Shown: piece by piece, positions 45,871 through 57,746 of the stretch
Position numbering within the stretch: position 1 is the first letter of the stretch
Layout: each line of letters starts with the position of its first letter
From: Benincasa hispida
Lineage: Eukaryota > Streptophyta > Magnoliopsida > Cucurbitales > Cucurbitaceae
Reading direction: 5' to 3'
Assembly (NCBI RefSeq): GCF_009727055.1
Contig: NC_052354.1
Location: 496,640-560,639 of the forward strand
Length of the DNA: 64,000 nt
The notes under the pieces: model-generated
Told to the model about the DNA's origin: nothing
What the model saw: the letters and a program-made list of their open reading frames with translations, nothing else
The model's database searches: none
Position numbers and translations under genes: made by a program

Positions 45871-46149
45871 ATATTAGAATCTTTATATGATAGATGATGT
45901 TATGTAATATATACATATATGTACTATAATTGAACCTTAAATTTCCATAAATGAAAAGTAGAGTTACAAACAAAATGCTTCCAAATTTAAAGATTTAGTA
46001 GTATCAATGTTCCTAACAACCATCTTTACTTGCATTATTACCATGAGGTTTAGTGGAAGAGAGGATTCATTAAAGTTGTGGTCCCTAAATTCAATGCTTT
46101 CATGTGTCAGATTCCAAATATATATACAGAATCCTATCTTAAACTGCCA

Positions 46150-46164
46150 TTTATATATATATTT
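46150..46164 (+). promoter_or_regulatory. TATA-box-like site upstream of the first MATE exon copy
   Basis: tttatatatatattt lies about 75 bp before ATG 46225, with a purine-rich stretch between. Position and sequence fit a plant TATA box; no expression evidence is available. Confidence 0.4.
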
Positions 46165-46224
46165 TTAAGAGATAGAGGAGTGTTTGATTGAAGGGTAAGT
46201 AAGGGAAAAAGTGGTTAAAGATCA

Positions 46225-46446
46225 ATGTGTTTGTTTGGAGAGAAAATGAGAGAAAATTGGTGGGTTTATAGAAAAGAGCTGAAGAAAGTGAGCTTCATAG
46301 CAGCTCCAATGGCTGCCAGCACAATTTTGCAATATGGAATGCAAATTGTTTCAGTGATGATGGTTGGACATCTTGGAGATGAGCTCTTGCTTTCTGGAGT
46401 TTCCATTGCTTCATCTTTCATCAATGTCACTGGATGTAGTGTTCTT
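46225..46446 (+). pseudogene. MATE/DTX transporter exon 1 copy without a body
   Basis: From ATG 46246 the frame runs MRENWWVYRKELKKVSF, then [38 protein letters not shown] and VTGCSVL, then a GT donor (cttgtaagt) at 46447. An upstream in-frame ATG at 46225 would add MCLFGEK. From 46246 the exon is 201 nt (67 codons, phase 0), exactly as exon 1 of the complete gene at 57747, and 43 of 67 residues are identical. It covers the N-terminal tail, TM1 and the start of TM2 with the family's [12 protein letters not shown] segment. I find no exon 2 up to 57746; that space holds retrotransposons. It could be a gene fragment, a gene split by insertions with its body lost, or an alternative first exon that splices to 59439. 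The open frame and good donor argue against great age. Confidence 0.8.
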
Positions 46447-46850
46447 GTAAGTCATTTTCTTTCTATAGGCTTTCTTAGTTCATCTCATTTTAAATGTGTG
46501 ACAAACAATTCAATTGGAGCATAACCCTAACCAGCTTGAAAATCCTAAGTGCATTTGGAATTGGAAACCCTTTTCGGCATGCAAACTCCTTATTTATTAA
46601 ACATTTAAACTCCAAACCGATATGATTTTAACCGTAAGGATTGAGTTAGGTTAGACACAAATTTCCTTAGATATAAAAACTCTTGACACAGAATAATTTT
46701 TTTGACTAAAAAGTTTTAACACTCCATAAAATAGGATGATCAGTCTTATTTTGAATGTACTTAACTTTGCAACTCAACAAATGAATTGTAAAATTTAAAA
46801 AGTTCTGTGGTGGTTAAACTTGAAAGAAGCACATTCTACCTTGTCTTACC
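46447..46850. other. Sequence after the orphan MATE exon
   Basis: This would be intron 1 if the exon were used. AT-rich, with no second-exon homology (no [12 protein letters not shown] motif in any frame). It then runs into an LTR. Confidence 0.5.
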
Positions 46851-47420
46851 ACTAAAATGAGAGGCTTATTGAGCCGACACTGTTGAGCTAACCCTCACCT
46901 ATGCAAATTTAAGGAGAATCATGAATAAACAAGAGTTCATAGTTAGCTCAGGACTAAGGTCAAGTTACCTAGGTCATCGCTTTGAAATAGTCAGTCTTAA
47001 ATAGTAAACAACGTTTATAAAGTAAGAGTGACTTATTTCTTGGTCCGGTCTTATACAAACTCATTGCATATGACATCTCTACTCACATGTCTCCACATGA
47101 ATGATTCAGGATCACATCATTTGTACTAAATACAATGTGGACCGCATCTGATAATATTTCCAGAATAAGGTGTCCAACCTTATTCGTATGCTATAGACCA
47201 TTTTGGCTATCTACTCGAACTTGATCCATTCTTATGTTTCCACATAAAGTCCAAGTACTCATGTAATGGTCATAGACCTTAGCTTATTGGATTTAGTTTT
47301 TACAAGTGTAATTTACATATTCAATAACAACTTTATTGAATAAACCTCAATAACATCTTTATTGCAAATAGAATATGTTTAATTTTACAAACTGCGAGTT
47401 TTATGACATATAACCCAACA
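46851..47420 (-). mobile_element. Copia LTR (partial), minus orientation
   Basis: On the minus strand it begins TGTTGGGTTATATGTCATAA at 47420. It contains 'ttggtccggtcttatacaaactc' and 'catgtctccacatgaatga...ggatcaca' (+ strand), phrases also present in the 2-kb LTR family at 5260-5330 and 15090-15170. It is thus a diverged relative of that LTR. The left border near 46851 is approximate. Confidence 0.65.
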
Positions 47421-47954
47421 AAAGCAACTCCTATGAAAACAAATGCTTTCTATGAACTCATTGAATCTTCTGTACCAACATGTAGGAGACTACTTACGTT
47501 CATAGATATACGTGTTTAGTAGACATAATAGGTCTTCTTTCCTTTTTGAACGATGTATATAATGTCTCATCTAGATGCACATGTGGAAAGGTTGTCTTGA
47601 CATCTAGTTGATTCAATTCCAAGTAATTCAAAACAACCACTAGTAGTAGAAATCTGATAGAGGTTTGTTTGACCATTGGTGAGAATATTTTCTAGTAATC
47701 AATACCCTGCCTTTGTGTGAAGCCTCCAGCTGCTAATCTACCTTTATATCTACGATTCTATACATATGGAATTCTCTCTTTTAGTTTGCAAATCTATTTA
47801 GATGCAATTGGTTTTGCATCCTTTAAATAGAAGAGCTTGAGACCAAGTTTAATTCACATTCAGTGACACTCTTCATTCAAAACTTCAATCCATAGTTTAG
47901 TGATAGCTTATAGAAATACAAGCTATTGCAACCTTTTACTTAGACATATGAGGA

Positions 47955-49022
47955 TTGATGAGCAGAACATGCGTTAATATTGCTAAGAATTCATGTGGAA
48001 TAATGAACTTGCGTTGATCAACACTAAAATCCCCGCTAACCCTATATCATGTGTTATCTTATGTCAAAATTTCTATTTTGTATTTATCGCAAGAATCTGA
48101 TGGAAGTAAGAGATTGCCTACATCTAGCCACCCATCTCTTTTCTAACCTCAGTATTGTATTACATTTTGGCTTAAGACAGTAATACATTTGGTAATCAAT
48201 GTATCTATTTAATTCCTTCAATACCATTTTCATCATTTTCTTATACTTTATCATCTTTTTCTTTCACTGCAATAAGTTAAGTGCAGATTGCAAAAGCTAT
48301 CGCACTTAATCATGTGGCATAGAGATATAATGCATGTAGCAAACCACTGAGAAGTGTGCGTTGCGCGAGTATAGTGAGTCAATCCTGTTTTCTTAGTGCG
48401 AGGCTATCGCAATGCTTGTCTATGAACAGAGTAGCTATAACTAACTACCCGAGAGGGTAAGTAGTGAAACTCACTAAGCAAAGTAACCAGTGTTACTAGA
48501 GATAGGAGTAAGTAACCTTATGCTCAAAGGAACCATGCGTTATAGAGATATAAAGCATATGGTTGACCACCGAGAGGTGTACGATGCGTTAGTGTGGCGA
48601 GCTGGGCTTATCCTTGGTGATATCTCCTCCACAACTCTACTTCTCCATGTATCTCCTTACGCATTAATAGTTGCCGCATCTCTGCCGATTCTCATATTCA
48701 AACTTCAATTGTTCAGTCTGTTTAGCTAGGAATAGGAGTAGCATATAGTTAATCAGCTTCTTTCTTTTAATTTTTATTCTCAGCCTCAAACACATTACTT
48801 TACAATCATCTTTAGTTGCAAGTCTCCATGTTCAACCTAGGATCATCCTGACAAACTTGTGATCTCATTATACTTGGCGAGAGAGCAAGAAAACTTGTGA
48901 CAGGAGCGTATGATCATCGCATACACGATTAATGCATTTTGCATATTCGTCAGACCAACGTATGATTATCGCATAACCATCAACACATATTGATTAACGC
49001 AAACAAATTATTTTTCCTAACA
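47955..49022 (-). mobile_element. LTR inserted in the Copia pol remnant
   Basis: On the minus strand it begins TGTTAGGAAAAATAATTTGTTT (49022) and continues with gcgttaatcaatatgtgttg and 'tatgcgataatcatacg' repeats. It interrupts pol between the RT N-terminus and the integrase linker. An internal duplication of about 70 bp occurs at 48318-48390 and 48539-48612 (tagagatataa(t/a)gcat...accgagaggtgtacgatgcg). The left border is approximate and no target duplication was identified. Confidence 0.6.
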
Positions 49023-49465
49023 TTTAGCATCAGAACTACTTATAACTTCCTCAACAGTGAATGGTTATTCATCAGTAGGGGCTACTCTAGAATTTAAAAT
49101 GAGATTCAAACAGTTTATTTTTTAGTACATAGTAGGAAGCACTATAATTCTTCTTTGTCTATCTCTAGCTAAAAAGTATTGACTCAAATCAAGTTGAGTT
49201 ATAAAATCATCTTGCTCCCTTATTTCTTAATTTACTTCTTTTAATTCTCTTTGAGATATAAAGTTTGTAGGAAGGTTATCAGACTTCTCCACCTCAATTC
49301 TAATAGGAATGTTTCTATACAGTTCCTAATTTATCTATTTTTCTTTGAAAGTTACATCTCTGATGATTGTAAATTACCTGTTCTAAATAGGATGCCATAT
49401 CGTGAAACCTTTAACTCATGATACATCTAGTTTCTCTAGCTTTAAGTTTTCCTTGATTTTGGTGT

Positions 49466-49492
49466 ACACGCGCGCGTACACACACACACACA
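49466..49492. repeat. (CG)n/(CA)n microsatellite
   Basis: acacgcgcgcgtacacacacacacaca, an alternating purine-pyrimidine tract within the Copia remnant. Confidence 0.9.
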
Positions 49493-50400
49493 TCCAACAT
49501 ATCCAAACATCCTTAGATTATCTAAAGGTTGAGAGGATAACTAAACCATTTTCTCTTAGAAGTTAAGTAGTCAAGAGAAATGTAGGGAAATCTATTTAAG
49601 GTTTATATTGTATAAGATGAAGATTTAACCCAATATTTCTCATTAAGAATAGCATCTGACAATTAGCACTCATCCTTTCCATGAGTGTTCTATTTAACTA
49701 TTATGCAACCCTATTTTGTTGTGGCGTGAACCTTACTATTTTATGTCTTGTAATGTCATTCTCTCTACAAATTTTTTGTTGAACTCTTTACCATATTCTA
49801 AGTTATTATATGGTCTTAGGTACTTTATTTCCTTAATGGTTTGTTTTTCCACCATCAATTTTCACTCTTTAAACTTTTCAAACATTTGATCTTTAGATTT
49901 AAGGAAATAGACCCTACTTTTTATGAAGAAATTATCAGTTAAGGATAATGAGTACCTTGATCCATTTAGACTTGGAGTTAAGGCTGACCCATATAAGTTT
50001 GAAATAGATGTAGTCTAGAATTTCTTTAATGGTACGTTAAAGCTTTAGTGACGTTGTGTATTGAAGTGCTCACAAAATGTAATTGTTCATTGATGTCTTG
50101 AGGTAGAATGCTTTATTTAGATAAAACTTGCAGTCCCTTAGTACTGATGTGTTGGAGTCTTTTATGTCAAATATCAGCCTTTACCAAAGTTAATTTAGTT
50201 ACTATAAATATTGTATTAACACTCTACTATATTAACAACAAAAAGATCATTTATCTTTTCTCCAAGCAAAGCCACTTTAGAGTTTTTAATAACCTCAAAA
50301 GTTTTTCCTTTACCCTAATTCAGTGGAGTCATGTATTCCTAAAGAAATCAAGTTTCTCTTTCAAAGAGGTATATGTGTCACATTGATAATGAATTCATGA

Positions 50401-51668
50401 GTACAAGGATAATGTAAATGAACTAAAAAGACAAAGATGAACAAAAACAATAGCATAAAAATTGGAAAAAGAAATTCCTTAACCTTGTGACAATCTCTCA
50501 CTACCTATGGGTGTTCTCTTAGCTCAATTTCACCTGTTTTAACGGTAATCTAATGTGTAAAAGTTGAACTAACAACCTTAACTTAAGAGGAACAACTACA
50601 ATACATAGAAGAAAAGAAAGAAAATAAAGAAAATAAAAAGAAAATGCTCAAACTGAGGGTTGAACCTCTCTCACCCTAACCCTGGAAAGAAAAGAACTAT
50701 TTATAGGGATTGCGAGAGTATCGCGATGCTCTTAGGATAAACCTCAAGCTTGCTGGAACGATGCTTTACGCTCTTCCTCCACCAGCGTTGATATTGTCAC
50801 AACGTTGCATGATAATGTTGCACGCTGCACTACTATCTTGGAGTGTTTCTTCTCAGCACTGCCCCGCATTGCAACGTTGTCCTTTAAGGACAAATTGGTC
50901 ATTTTTCATCCACTTGAACTTTGATGCTCCATTTGATCCATGAATCCTCCGTTAAGCTCCAAAATGCACCTAAGACATTCTAACGACCTCTCAAACTCAA
51001 TTACTTGTATTGAAGCACACATAAACATAAAATTTCTAAGAACTAACATAATTTAGATTGGAAAATATAGCTTTTTCAAGGAGTTATCACTCGTGTTTTG
51101 CCTCACCATGACCATTTATTTCTCATAATTAATAATAAAAGCTCGGAAGAAAATTAACCTCTCATCTATTAAAAAATATGATAAATCATATAATAGAATG
51201 TAGTAATTTTTAGCACCACAAAATTACACATATGCATCCCATAATATAATAAATTTGAGAGGCAATGAGAACAAATAACTAAAAAATAAGGGTAAAGATG
51301 ACCTCTCTATCTAATTTCACTTTAGGGTTGAAAAAGTTGAGATTGAATTCCCATTTAGCAAGATAAAAAAGCAGATAGTCTCCACATAGCTCATAAATAA
51401 GTGAACCTATTGCTTGCTAAGATCTATCTTTAGCACGATCTTGTATACAAATAGTCTCATTTGACTCTTTCATATGTTTTATTCTCATATCAAATCTCAC
51501 GACTGCACTTTCCATCCCTCCCTTTCGTTTTGAATGCGCTCAAACCTAATTATTGGTATCATCATAGGTGAGACATCTAGGCACAAAAAGTGATTGTTCT
51601 ACTAATCAAATAACTTTATCCAACAACGATTTCAATTGATTTTCTGTGGTCTTCACAATGATCTTGTA
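50401..51668. other. Unassigned, probably LTR-derived DNA
   Basis: 50480-50960 is less AT-rich and contains 'gaacctctctcaccctaaccctgg', 'gggattgcgagagtatcgcgatgc' and 'gcaacgttg' repeats, with a look of LTR or leader sequence but no known family. 50960-51668 has no recognisable feature. The ORF at 50710-50943 encodes nothing I recognise. Confidence 0.4.
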
Positions 51669-51670
51669 AA

Positions 51671-52403
51671 ACCTAGGTCAGTTCGGTTTGGTTTGGGTCA
51701 GTTTTTATTCAAATTAAAAAAGAATCGAACCAAACCGATCGGTTCGATACGATTCTCATTTTCCCCGACCAAACCCACTTAAAATAAGAATTAGAGTTTC
51801 TGCCTTCCAACTTCTTTTAGTTGCCACATCCCTCTCGTTATCTCTTCCCCTCTCTCTCTCACGCCACCCTCTCTCTTCTACATTCTCTCTTACATCCCTC
51901 TCTCTCTCGTATCCCTCTCTCTCATCTACGCTTTTTCTCACATCTCCCTCTCTCTCTAAAAAAAAGAAGAAGAAGATCAAGGAGTAGTTTACCACAGACA
52001 AAGAAGAATAAGAGTAGAGATGTTGTTGGATCTAAGATTCGATTTTTTTTTTTTTAATTCGATGAAGATTTTTTTTTATTCGAGATATTGTTGGATCTTT
52101 CCTCTCTCTCTTCCAATGTCGCTTTGGTGCTTTCATATTTTTTTAGTTCTATCATATCCACATTTATTTTTTTATTTTGAATATGAGATTGAGATAGATT
52201 CACATAAGCTGAGATTGACCCGAACATGACCGATCCAAATCCAATTATACCGGTTCGGACTAGTTCGTACGAAAATCGAATTGGATCAGGTCGAGTCGAT
52301 TTGACTGGATCAGATTGGTCTCGTCTGTATGAAAATCGAACTAGGTAGGGTCGAATGGATTTTGAAGAAAACCCGACCCAAACCGACCAATTTGCACCCC
52401 TAG
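51671..52403. mobile_element. hAT-like non-autonomous element with long GGTTTGGGTC termini
   Basis: The right end read inward, ctaggggtgcaaattggtcg then gtttgggtcgggttttcttc, pairs with the left end cctaggtcagttcggtttgg then tttgggtcag. Both sides continue with repeated 'tcgaaccaaaccgatcggttcg' and 'aaaatcgaa(t/c)t' phrases. An (tctctctc)n tract at 51830-51960 and poly-T at 52045 lie inside. The taggggtgcaaat terminus is typical of plant hAT MITEs. The ORFs at 51756-52509 are low-complexity shadows. Confidence 0.55.
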
Positions 52404-52887
52404 TAAAAACATTACACAAACTAATAAGTTGAATAGTCCACAACGGCCGGAGTCCCTTATGCTTTGATACAAGAGTCACCATGTAAATTTCATTCAATCC
52501 ATGAACCAAGACGTTTTCATAAGCACGCTAAGGAAAATTTTAATTGTATCATCTCCAACCGGATGTAAGTCAATGCTTTTGATAAAATAGTACAACTATT
52601 CCATTAAGATTTAGGGCCTTCATGGTAGATTTTCCAAAAGCACATTCATTGTTATTATGAAATTATCTTATTTATAAACGAAAATATCTTTATTAACCTT
52701 TTAAATGTCATGTTTTTTAAAATATTACGTCATAAGTAGAGTTGGAAGATTGAAATTTATGATGTTGGCCATTTATTACATGTGATTGGCTCATGAATTT
52801 AGATAAAGATGGCAACCAGACTTTAATTTGCATGAAAAGATGTAATAACTTTTAACTTTTTCTTGATGTTCTTTTGGAAATATTTAT

Positions 52888-53940
52888 TGATTTGTTTGGT
52901 AATAGTTTGGTTTTTAGTTTTTTAGTTTTTAAAAATTGAGCCTACAAATTATTGAAGAAATTGGCACAAAAAGAAGATGTTAGAAAAATTGGCACAAAAA
53001 GGAGCAGAAACAATCACTCAAAAAAGAAACTTTTATTAAGAATGTATAAAGATGAATACTTTTGAACAATTTTTCACTCTTTCAATACACACTCACTCGC
53101 TTTTCTTCCTCCATAGTTATCTAATTTTAGCTTTTCTTTATTTCTTCCTTTCTTTCTTTGCATTACAAATGAGGACATATTTCCTATTTATAGGTGTGAG
53201 ATCATTGGAGCCCAAGTAAAAAGGTCTCTCTAGGTTCTTCTTGGATTCTACCAATAATTCTCGATATTTCTTAGATTATCTTTATCTAAAGGAAGTCTAA
53301 AATTCCTTGAACTTAAAGAATAGCTAGAATATTTCTAGATCTTTTCTTTTGAGATATTTATTTTACACACTACAACATGATTTTAGAAAAAATCTAATTT
53401 ACATATTTGTGTCATATGGTAGATACTTCAGAAACCTTCTAGAATAGTTTGTGTTACTATCTATTTTAACACAAACTCTTCTCCACCTCTAAATCTCTTA
53501 TTCTGTTATCTACTTTCTATCCCTTTTTAAAAAACCAAGTCAAGTTTTGAAAACTAAAAAAATTAGGCCCAGTTTGGTACATTTTGTTTTTTGTTTTTGA
53601 TTTCGAAAATTAAGCTTATGGATACCACTTCCATCTCTAAGTTTCTTCCTTTATTATCTACTTTTCACCAATGGTTTAAAAAACTAAGCCAAATTTTGAT
53701 AACTAAAAAAAGTAGCTTTCAAAAGTTGTTTTTATTATTGGAATTTAGCTAAGAATTCAATTATTGTACTTAACAAATATCTAAACAATTATAAGAAATG
53801 TGAATGATATATGTTTAATTTTAAATAACAAAAATGAAAAACTAAATAGTTAACAAACGCGACCTTAATTTTTTAAAACTTGTTTTTGTTTTTAAAATTT
53901 AGCAAACAGTTAGACTCTTTTACGTAAGAAATATAAAAAT
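52888..53940. mobile_element. Tourist-like MITE, outer element of a nested pair, interrupted twice
   Basis: gatttgtttggtaatagttt... (52888) is a left end in forward orientation. 52960-53490 is an unrelated insertion containing ggcacaaaaag direct repeats. The MITE resumes with tctaaatctcttattctgtt, atctactttctatccc and caagttttgaaaactaaaaa. It is split again at TTA by the MITE 53566-53864 and continues aaaacttgtttttgttttta. Its right terminus is not clear. Confidence 0.6.
53566..53864. mobile_element. Tourist-like MITE (299 bp) with TTA target duplication
   Basis: The left terminus GGCCCAGTTTGGTACATTTT and right terminus ...AACTAAATAGTTAACAAACGCGACC are inverted repeats. TTA lies at 53563-53565 and 53865-53867. 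Forward orientation (aagcttatggataccacttcc), the same as its host element. Confidence 0.88.
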
Positions 53941-54675
53941 AACTATAAGAATTCCATTATATAAAATAGGAGTTAAAAAGTTTCTTTCTTATAAAGGAAT
54001 ATCAAGCTTTCTTGTAAGAAGAAATTGTCTCTATTCTTCTCTCACACACTTTGTTTGCTTGTTAGAGATTTTGAGATTGGTTTGGCAACTATGGGTCCCA
54101 CTTAGTTTTAGCCCAAAGAAACTTAGCTATCAAGTAAAACCAATGGCTCCAAATTGTCCCGAAAGATCTAATGACTCTAATTGCCCTTGATCAATGGGAA
54201 AGATCTACGGACAATAAATTGATCTTAGAGAAAGTGTAAGATCTAATAGCCCAAAATTCTCTCTAAGAAATTTCTTGAATAATAAGGAAATTTCATGATA
54301 AATGAAGATTATCTAACAGTATATCCCTTGCAAATCATATGGCTTTGTAGGAAGTCACTTTAGTTTTTAACCTACTTTTTCTTTTAAGATTTTTAGAAGA
54401 AAAGTTGATAAAATGATATTGTCCATCTCAACAAACTTTATCAATAAAATATGAGAAAATATAACAAAAAGTAAAGGAAAAAAAGGTGTAGTCAGACTGG
54501 AACCCTTTTTATGTGTAGTTTGATTACTACCAATAAAAATGTGTCACGTGATACTTTTGCTTTTATTTAAAAAAAATAATATTTTTAATATAGAAACTAA
54601 AAAGAAATATAATACAAAGTTTAAAATGTAATTGAAACTTTCTAAACATTTGCTTCAAAAAATAAAAATAAAAGA

Positions 54676-54690
54676 GAGAGAGAGAGAGAG
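54676..54690. repeat. (GA)n microsatellite in AT-rich intergenic DNA
   Basis: agagagagagagaga within 53940-55466. That interval is otherwise AT-rich and without a gene; 54485-54562 is related to the foldback at 23990. Confidence 0.8.
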
Positions 54691-55466
54691 TTTTTAAAAT
54701 TAAGAGATTAAATTTATTACTCAATGAATGTTTTATATATAAATTCTTATTTTCATAATATATTTAGAAATATGTTCACAAGTAGGAATTATCTCTACTT
54801 TTAAATTTTAGTCTCCTTTAGTTTACTTCTTTCTGTTGGATGTCATAATCCGGCTTTTTTGACCTCAATATGAATAATTGTAAGCCTTCACGCTTCATAC
54901 TAATCAACTTTACAAAAAAAAAAAAGATGCACTTTTGGTCCAAATTTAGGATAATCTTTATTCCGCTCCTAAAGTTTCTAAAAAAACACTTTAATTCCTA
55001 AGATTTGGAAAATAATTTTAAAAGTATCTGAGTTAGTCTTACGGTTAGTTGACTAATAGAAAGAGATGTGACATATTAAGATGACAAATTTTAAAAGGTA
55101 ATATTCCGATACACTAATCTTTATGTATTCTCTCTCATTACTCATATAAAAAAAGAATTAAAATGTTTCAAAAAGAAATAAGAAAAATTTGTCTTTTGAC
55201 AAATTATGATTGAGCCATGGGATGCAAGCAGCTAAGTATTTTTCAATTTTTACTAAGGTACTCATTTTTATTAATTTTTTTTTTTTTTTTTTATATATTA
55301 ATGGGATTATTTTTTCTTCTCTTTGTTTTCCCATCCTCCTTTCTCCCTCAAAATGAGCTCTTTGTAGAAACCTCTCTTCTCTACATTTTTAAAGAAGCAA
55401 AGCTCATTTTTCTACCTAACTAACTAAAAATACAAACATCTCTATATTCAGCCATGATTGATAGAG

Positions 55467-55738
55467 TGCTAGATGATATGGTATTAAATTTACCTTCATC
55501 TATCAAGTTAAGTTTTTGGATTAATAAGTGATTTAAAATGGTACCAGAGCAAGTGGTCTAGGGAGGTCCCGTGTTCAAATCCTTGTAATGTTGTTTCCTC
55601 TCCAATTAATATTAATTTTCACTTGTTGGGTATTCTTCATATTTCAATCCCACAAGTAACGGAGACCGTTAGATGATATGATATTAAATTTCTCATTACT
55701 CATCCGCTTAAATTTTTAGGTCAATTAATGATTTAAGA
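55467..55738 (+). mobile_element. Miniature LTR (TRIM/SMART-like) element, 272 bp
   Basis: Direct repeats of about 70 bp, 55467-55537 (tgctagatgatatggtatta...gtgatttaa) and 55667-55737 (cgttagatgatatgatatta...atgatttaa), enclose about 130 bp. Directly after the first is TGGTACCAGAGC (55539-55550), one base from the initiator Met-tRNA primer-binding site. Directly before the second is a purine-rich cacaagtaacggagac. This is the plan of an LTR retrotransposon without coding capacity. The same segment has GTGTTCAAATCC (about 55572), which matches a Pol III B box 30-odd bases after the primer-binding site, so a tRNA-derived SINE reading is also possible. Confidence 0.65.
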
Positions 55739-56533
55739 GATAGATGTTGAACAAATAGAAGGAGAAGAAAACGGGTTGAGAACTCGAGGCTTTCGGAGCT
55801 AAGAGGGTTTACATATTTGGCATTTGTTTTCTTCGAATAATTGATCAATGTGTTATGTCATTTTTTCGGACAAATTAACTTAAAACCCTTTAAGGGCATT
55901 TTCCAAACTTCAAAAACTAGAGTGTCCCATATGAAATTTTAGAGAACAAATAGATACTAACAAAAAATTTATAGACTAAAAAGTATTTTGTCTAAAAAAA
56001 TAACAAACCTACTTGACCAAAAAAACCTAAAAAATTAATTGATATTATCAATTTTCAAATTCATTCTTAATTACAACGTGACTCAAAAGTAATTAGATAT
56101 CTAAAATAATAATTGATATTAAAAGGTAGAAGCTTGGCGTTTTGGTTTAAACTAGGTAGTTTCTGTACTTTTAGTTTTATTTTATCTTGATCCTATCATT
56201 TTAATTTCTTATTATGTAATTTTTGTACTTTTCAAAGCGTGTACTTTTGAAAATTTGCAATTTTGATTATTATTTACAAAATTTTAACACAATTGTTATA
56301 CCCAAAGAAAATCCCTTCATGTACAAATTTATTTCTACATTGAAAGAAATCTAGTGAATATCGTATCATGCTAAACTTTTAAAAAAAGGAAGAATAAAAA
56401 ATAAGAAAACGAAAGAACCAAAATGGTCCATAATGGTCTCTTTGTAAAAGTAAACCAAAATGAACAATGTTTCAAAAGCAAAGGAATTAAAATAAACACT
56501 AATGTTGAAAGTATCGAATCAAAATGAATATTC
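55739..56533. other. AT-rich intergenic DNA
   Basis: I see no gene, RNA or recognisable transposon in this stretch. Confidence 0.5.
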
Positions 56534-56538
56534 TTAAT

Positions 56539-57423
56539 TGTGGAAACTGGTATTTGACTGAATAAATTCTTATATTAACTTAGATTTACATACGGATTTT
56601 ATAGAAAGGAAGATAGCCAAATTTCCTAATTATAACCTAAATATATGCATAATACATAAATCAATACCTAAACATCTCAACACTCTCCTTCAAACTCAAA
56701 CTCAAGGTGATAGAAGCAACTGAGTTAAACAACTGGATAGAAACTGAAGAAGCAATTCTGAATCAAAACACGGTAGATCTGGACGGGAAGCAGAAAACCC
56801 ATGAAGAACTGGAATGAACTTCTATGCTAGAAACGGGAACTCACGAAGCTTCTAGGTTGGAAACAGAGACCTTCATAAAACCCACGAACTTCTGAGTTGA
56901 AAACAGAAATCTACGAAAATATCTAAAGATAAAACGAAATAGACTCTGGAAAATCGGAAAACTAAACAAAGACTGAAATCGATAAAAGAATCAACTAAGA
57001 ACCAAATTGAACCTGGGCTGACTAAATGAAACCAAACCAAGTTGATTGAACTAATCGGTCCATCTGAATCATTTGGAGTAGGGGCGAGCATCGAATGGGT
57101 TTTGTTTTGCGGCAGATCTGGGCGAGCATCAAGTTCTTCATAGTGGCGGAGTTCTAGACCGAAAATTTGACCAATCTACATTACTGGAACAGTTGGAGAT
57201 TCACGTCTAGAGAATCTTAACAACAAAATTGGAATGAATCAGAAATGGATTAGTGCGTAGATTTACCTATGTCGATGGATCGTCGACAAAGGCAGAAACC
57301 GAACAACAACGACGATTGAAAAAATAGAAAACTGTAGAGATTGGACTCTGATAAATAACAAAATTTTCTAATTATAGCCTAAATATATGCATAATACATA
57401 AATCAAGCCTAAATATCTCAACA
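56539..57423 (-). mobile_element. Small non-autonomous LTR element (885 bp), TTAAT target sites
   Basis: TTAAT occurs directly before TG at 56539 (56534-56538) and directly after ...CTCAACA at 57423 (57424-57428). Two direct repeats (cctaaatatatgcataatac then ataaatcaa...ctcaaca) end at 56682 and 57423. On the minus strand, atcagagtcc follows the right repeat (primer-binding-site-like, about 57340), and ccttgagtttgagtttgaag then gagag precedes the left repeat (polypurine-like, 56683-56715). The latter resembles the Copia junction at 19032. The interior (about 0.65 kb) has a minus ORF at 56873-57091 that I do not recognise. The two repeats differ in length (144 and roughly 75 bp). Confidence 0.65.
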
Positions 57424-57428
57424 TTAAT

Positions 57429-57746
57429 TATCAAAATTGATATTATGAAAGTATATAAAGATTGTAAACAACAAATTAAAATAATATTAAAGCAATTTTT
57501 TTTTTTTTAATGAAAGATTCGTACCAATGATTTTTTTATGGATTGTAATATCTCTTTGAAGTAATTGAAGCATAATTTAGATTCCAAAGCACTATGGGAT
57601 AAGGGAGTGGGACCAAGGTTCAGTTAGTGCAGTAAATAGAAAAATGAATGTAGCTTTATCTTGTAGTTTGAAAGTTGTATCATAAATAATGTTCTTTATT
57701 TAAGGGAAGTTTGGGAGGAGAAATTAAAAACAAAAAGGGGGAAAAA
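57429..57746. promoter_or_regulatory. Putative promoter region of the MATE gene
   Basis: AT-rich. A weak TATA-like cataaataat at 57681-57690 lies about 60 bp before the ATG, and a purine-rich block gggaagtttgggaggag is at 57704-57720. An in-frame TTG at 57711 extends the frame upstream, but the first ATG in frame is 57747. No other regulatory motif could be supported. Confidence 0.35.

Larger units (their letters stand above)
43545..46149. other. Intergenic DNA upstream of the first MATE exon copy
   Basis: AT-rich. 44030-44220 is a GC-richer block containing ctacaatg...cattgtag (44175-44209) and the near-palindrome aatgacgccgtcatt. It recalls terminal regions of CACTA-type elements, but no CACTA terminus was found. 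44740-44935 is a copy of the tctatcactgatag MITE. The ORF at 44074-44337 has no recognisable product. Confidence 0.5.
47430..50400 (-). pseudogene. Degenerate Copia pol (RT, integrase, pre-integrase), minus strand
   Basis: Read on the minus strand from 50400 down: pre-integrase-like sequence (50390-50100), integrase with FTPQQNRVA and LNRTLMERM (about 49690-49790), then after an inserted LTR (47955-49022) the RT: CKTNCI, YKGRLAAGGFTQRQGIDYQK, IFSPMVKQTSIRFLLLVVVL, QLDVKTTFPHVHLDETLYTS (about 47550-47750). Many stops and frameshifts; the YVDD region and RNase H are absent. This element fills the space between the two MATE first exons. The + ORFs at 48490 and 50108 are shadows. Confidence 0.75.

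Noticed and set aside
52054..52509. 151-codon minus-strand ORF
   Set aside because: It is made of terminal repeats and low-complexity sequence of the hAT-like element; the repeated RSYRRDQSDPV-type peptide reflects DNA repeats.
55539..55585. A tRNA gene at the TGGTACCAGAGC...GTTCAAATCC segment
   Set aside because: No cloverleaf or acceptor stem can be drawn; the first part is a primer-binding site between direct repeats.
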